From the NCBI GenBank assembly GCA_024276255.1, contig JAJRXO010000673.1:1-7417 (forward strand): a stretch of DNA of 7,417 nt, written 5' to 3'. Positions 6,543 to 7,417 of this stretch are shown here, piece after piece. The notes below the pieces were generated by a model that did no database searches, was not told where the DNA came from, and saw nothing but the letters and a program-made list of their open reading frames with translations. The stretch's first letter is position 1; each line of letters starts with the position of its first letter. The stretch comes from Chloroflexota bacterium. Lineage in GTDB: Bacteria; Chloroflexota; Anaerolineae; J102. The position numbers and the translations under genes are program-made.

Positions 6543-6549
6543 CGCATTC

Positions 6550-7131
6550 ATGTTTGCCCTAAACTCTATCCCTGATGAACTGAAACAGCGCCTGCTGGCT
6601 GCCGGTGTGAAGGATGCCGAGAGCCTGCGAGCGGCGCTGGAAGCAGACGCTGATCTGCGCGCCCAGTACGAACGCTGGCTGGTGAGACTGGTTTTGCAGC
6701 GTTTTGCCGCTACAACTGACGCTGAGGCCCTGCAAAAGCTGACAGAGCAGTTGCCCATGCTGTTGGAGCCGCCCATGATCGAGGCGATTGAATCAGCCAT
6801 CAGGAAGGCCGAGCAGCGGGGCGACGCCGTGAATGCCGAGGCCCTGCGGCAGCGCCTGCATGCCCTGCACGATATCAGGATGCAGCATGAGCAGGCGCAA
6901 TTGCACGCCCGGCTGGCCCGCATCCTGCTGGCCTTTGTGCAGGCCGGAGATGATAACATGGCGGCCGCGGTGTTCTGGCAAAATCGGGAGCTGCTGGCGA
7001 CCGATGACGCGGAGGCGGTTCTCATCAACCAGTTCGAATCGCAGGACAGCACGGCCCGCCTTCATCTGCAGCGGCGACGGCAATTATTGCGCATGCTGCG
7101 CCTGCGCTGGCAGGAAATGCAGGAGGATTAG
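6550..7131 (+). CDS. Hypothetical all-helical protein with an internal duplication (193 aa)
   Basis: I do not recognise a named family. The product is 193 aa, rich in Ala, Leu, Arg, Glu and Gln, with no signal peptide or membrane segment, so it should be cytoplasmic and mostly alpha-helical. Two stretches of about 65-70 residues resemble each other: about 44-112 (LVRLVLQRF ... QLPMLLEPP ... RLHALHDIR) and about 121-188 (RLARILLAFV ... NRELLATDD ... RRQLLRMLR). Each runs helix, then x-LL-x(2-3)-acidic/Pro, then helix, then R-x-L-x-x-L. This layout resembles the helical repeat found beside CHAT or TPR domains in Chloroflexota and Cyanobacteria, where it is a scaffold, but no CHAT or protease motif is present here. 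Position 13 bp after the DUF2723 gene suggests a shared transcript; a functional link is not shown. Its TAG stop overlaps the convergent XdhC-like gene. Confidence 0.8.
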   Translation: MFALNSIPDELKQRLLAAGVKDAESLRAALEADADLRAQYERWLVRLVLQRFAATTDAEALQKLTEQLPMLLEPPMIEAIESAIRKAEQRGDAVNAEALRQRLHALHDIRMQHEQAQLHARLARILLAFVQAGDDNMAAAVFWQNRELLATDDAEAVLINQFESQDSTARLHLQRRRQLLRMLRLRWQEMQED

Positions 7132-7417
7132 TCGCGGCCGCGGCGTATGGCCACGACTTCTGCCATGATCGCCAGGGCGATTTCCTCCGGCGTGGCAGCG
7201 CCGATATCCAGGCCCACGGGATTATTCAGACGTCGTAATTGCGCTTCATCGAGACCCTGTTCACGTAGCGCCTGTCTCCGTTTCTGCATGGTCTGCCGCG
7301 AGCCCATGACGCCGATGTAGCGGGGACGTTGCTGACTGGCTGCCACCAGCGCCGGCAGATCGATTTTATCGTCGTGGCTGATCACGACCACATAGCTGTT
7401 GGCGTGCAATTTCAGAG
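7128..7417 (-). CDS. XdhC/CoxI-family protein, C-terminal Rossmann domain (cut by window edge)
   Basis: The minus-strand frame enters open from the right edge and ends with TAA at 7130-7128, giving 95 residues of C-terminus. An in-frame TTG at 7409 is not taken as a start, because the frame continues upstream through Leu-Lys-Leu to the edge. The sequence matches the XdhC C-terminal domain: SYVVVISHDDKIDLPAL, then RYIGVMGSR, an Arg/Gln-rich helix, and the hallmark NPVGLDIGAATPEEIALAI followed by MAEVVA. Family members bind the molybdenum cofactor and support its sulfuration and insertion into xanthine-dehydrogenase or CO-dehydrogenase-type enzymes. The N-terminal XdhC/CoxI domain and any linked molybdoenzyme genes lie outside the window. 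It faces the helical repeat gene tail-to-tail with overlapping stop codons (7128-7131). Identification of the family is secure; the partner enzyme is unknown. Confidence 0.9.
   Translation of the reverse strand, partial: LKLHANSYVVVISHDDKIDLPALVAASQQRPRYIGVMGSRQTMQKRRQALREQGLDEAQLRRLNNPVGLDIGAATPEEIALAIMAEVVAIRRGRD

Noticed and set aside
7128..7409. A complete 93-aa gene starting at the TTG at 7409
   Set aside because: It lacks the N-terminal XdhC domain and the frame stays open to the edge, so it is the tail of a longer gene.

Overview
The window looks like ordinary chromosomal DNA from a GC-rich (roughly 60 % by eye) bacterium, most likely a member of the Chloroflexota (Anaerolineae/Caldilineae-like). 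Three things suggest this: a DUF2723 membrane protein with the C-terminal beta-rich domain common in that phylum, a helical repeat protein of a kind seen in Chloroflexota and Cyanobacteria, and short 7-8 nt degenerate tandem arrays between genes. The assignment is inference from protein style; no marker gene here proves it. I see no tRNA, rRNA, CRISPR array, insertion sequence or phage gene.

Left part (minus strand): the N-terminal 74 codons of a PlsC-type acyltransferase run off the left edge. The gene has its own good sigma-70-type promoter very close to the start codon. A degenerate 8-nt tandem array lies between it and a complete uvrC (nucleotide excision repair endonuclease, GTG start), which is read in the same direction. 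uvrC has a plausible promoter in the 187-bp region it shares with the divergent plus-strand genes.

Middle part (plus strand): two ten-TM EamA/DMT-family transporters sit in tandem, about half identical to each other without gaps, and overlap by ATGA. They are clearly a duplicated and translationally coupled pair. A strong hairpin covers the stop codon of the second one. A 276-bp intergenic stretch follows, holding three different short-repeat clusters.

Right part: a DUF2723 (TMEM260-like, GT-C-fold) membrane protein is followed after 13 bp by a 193-aa all-helical protein with an internal duplication, probably in one operon. This gene ends tail-to-tail, with a 4-bp overlap of stop codons, against the C-terminal domain of an XdhC/CoxI-family molybdenum-enzyme maturation protein entering from the right edge on the minus strand.

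The genes do not form one pathway: repair, lipid synthesis, export, surface glycosylation and molybdoenzyme maturation are side by side. The least explained parts are the transporter pair, the DUF2723/helical-repeat pair and the intergenic short-repeat arrays. I do not see strong evidence for a wholly new biological system.
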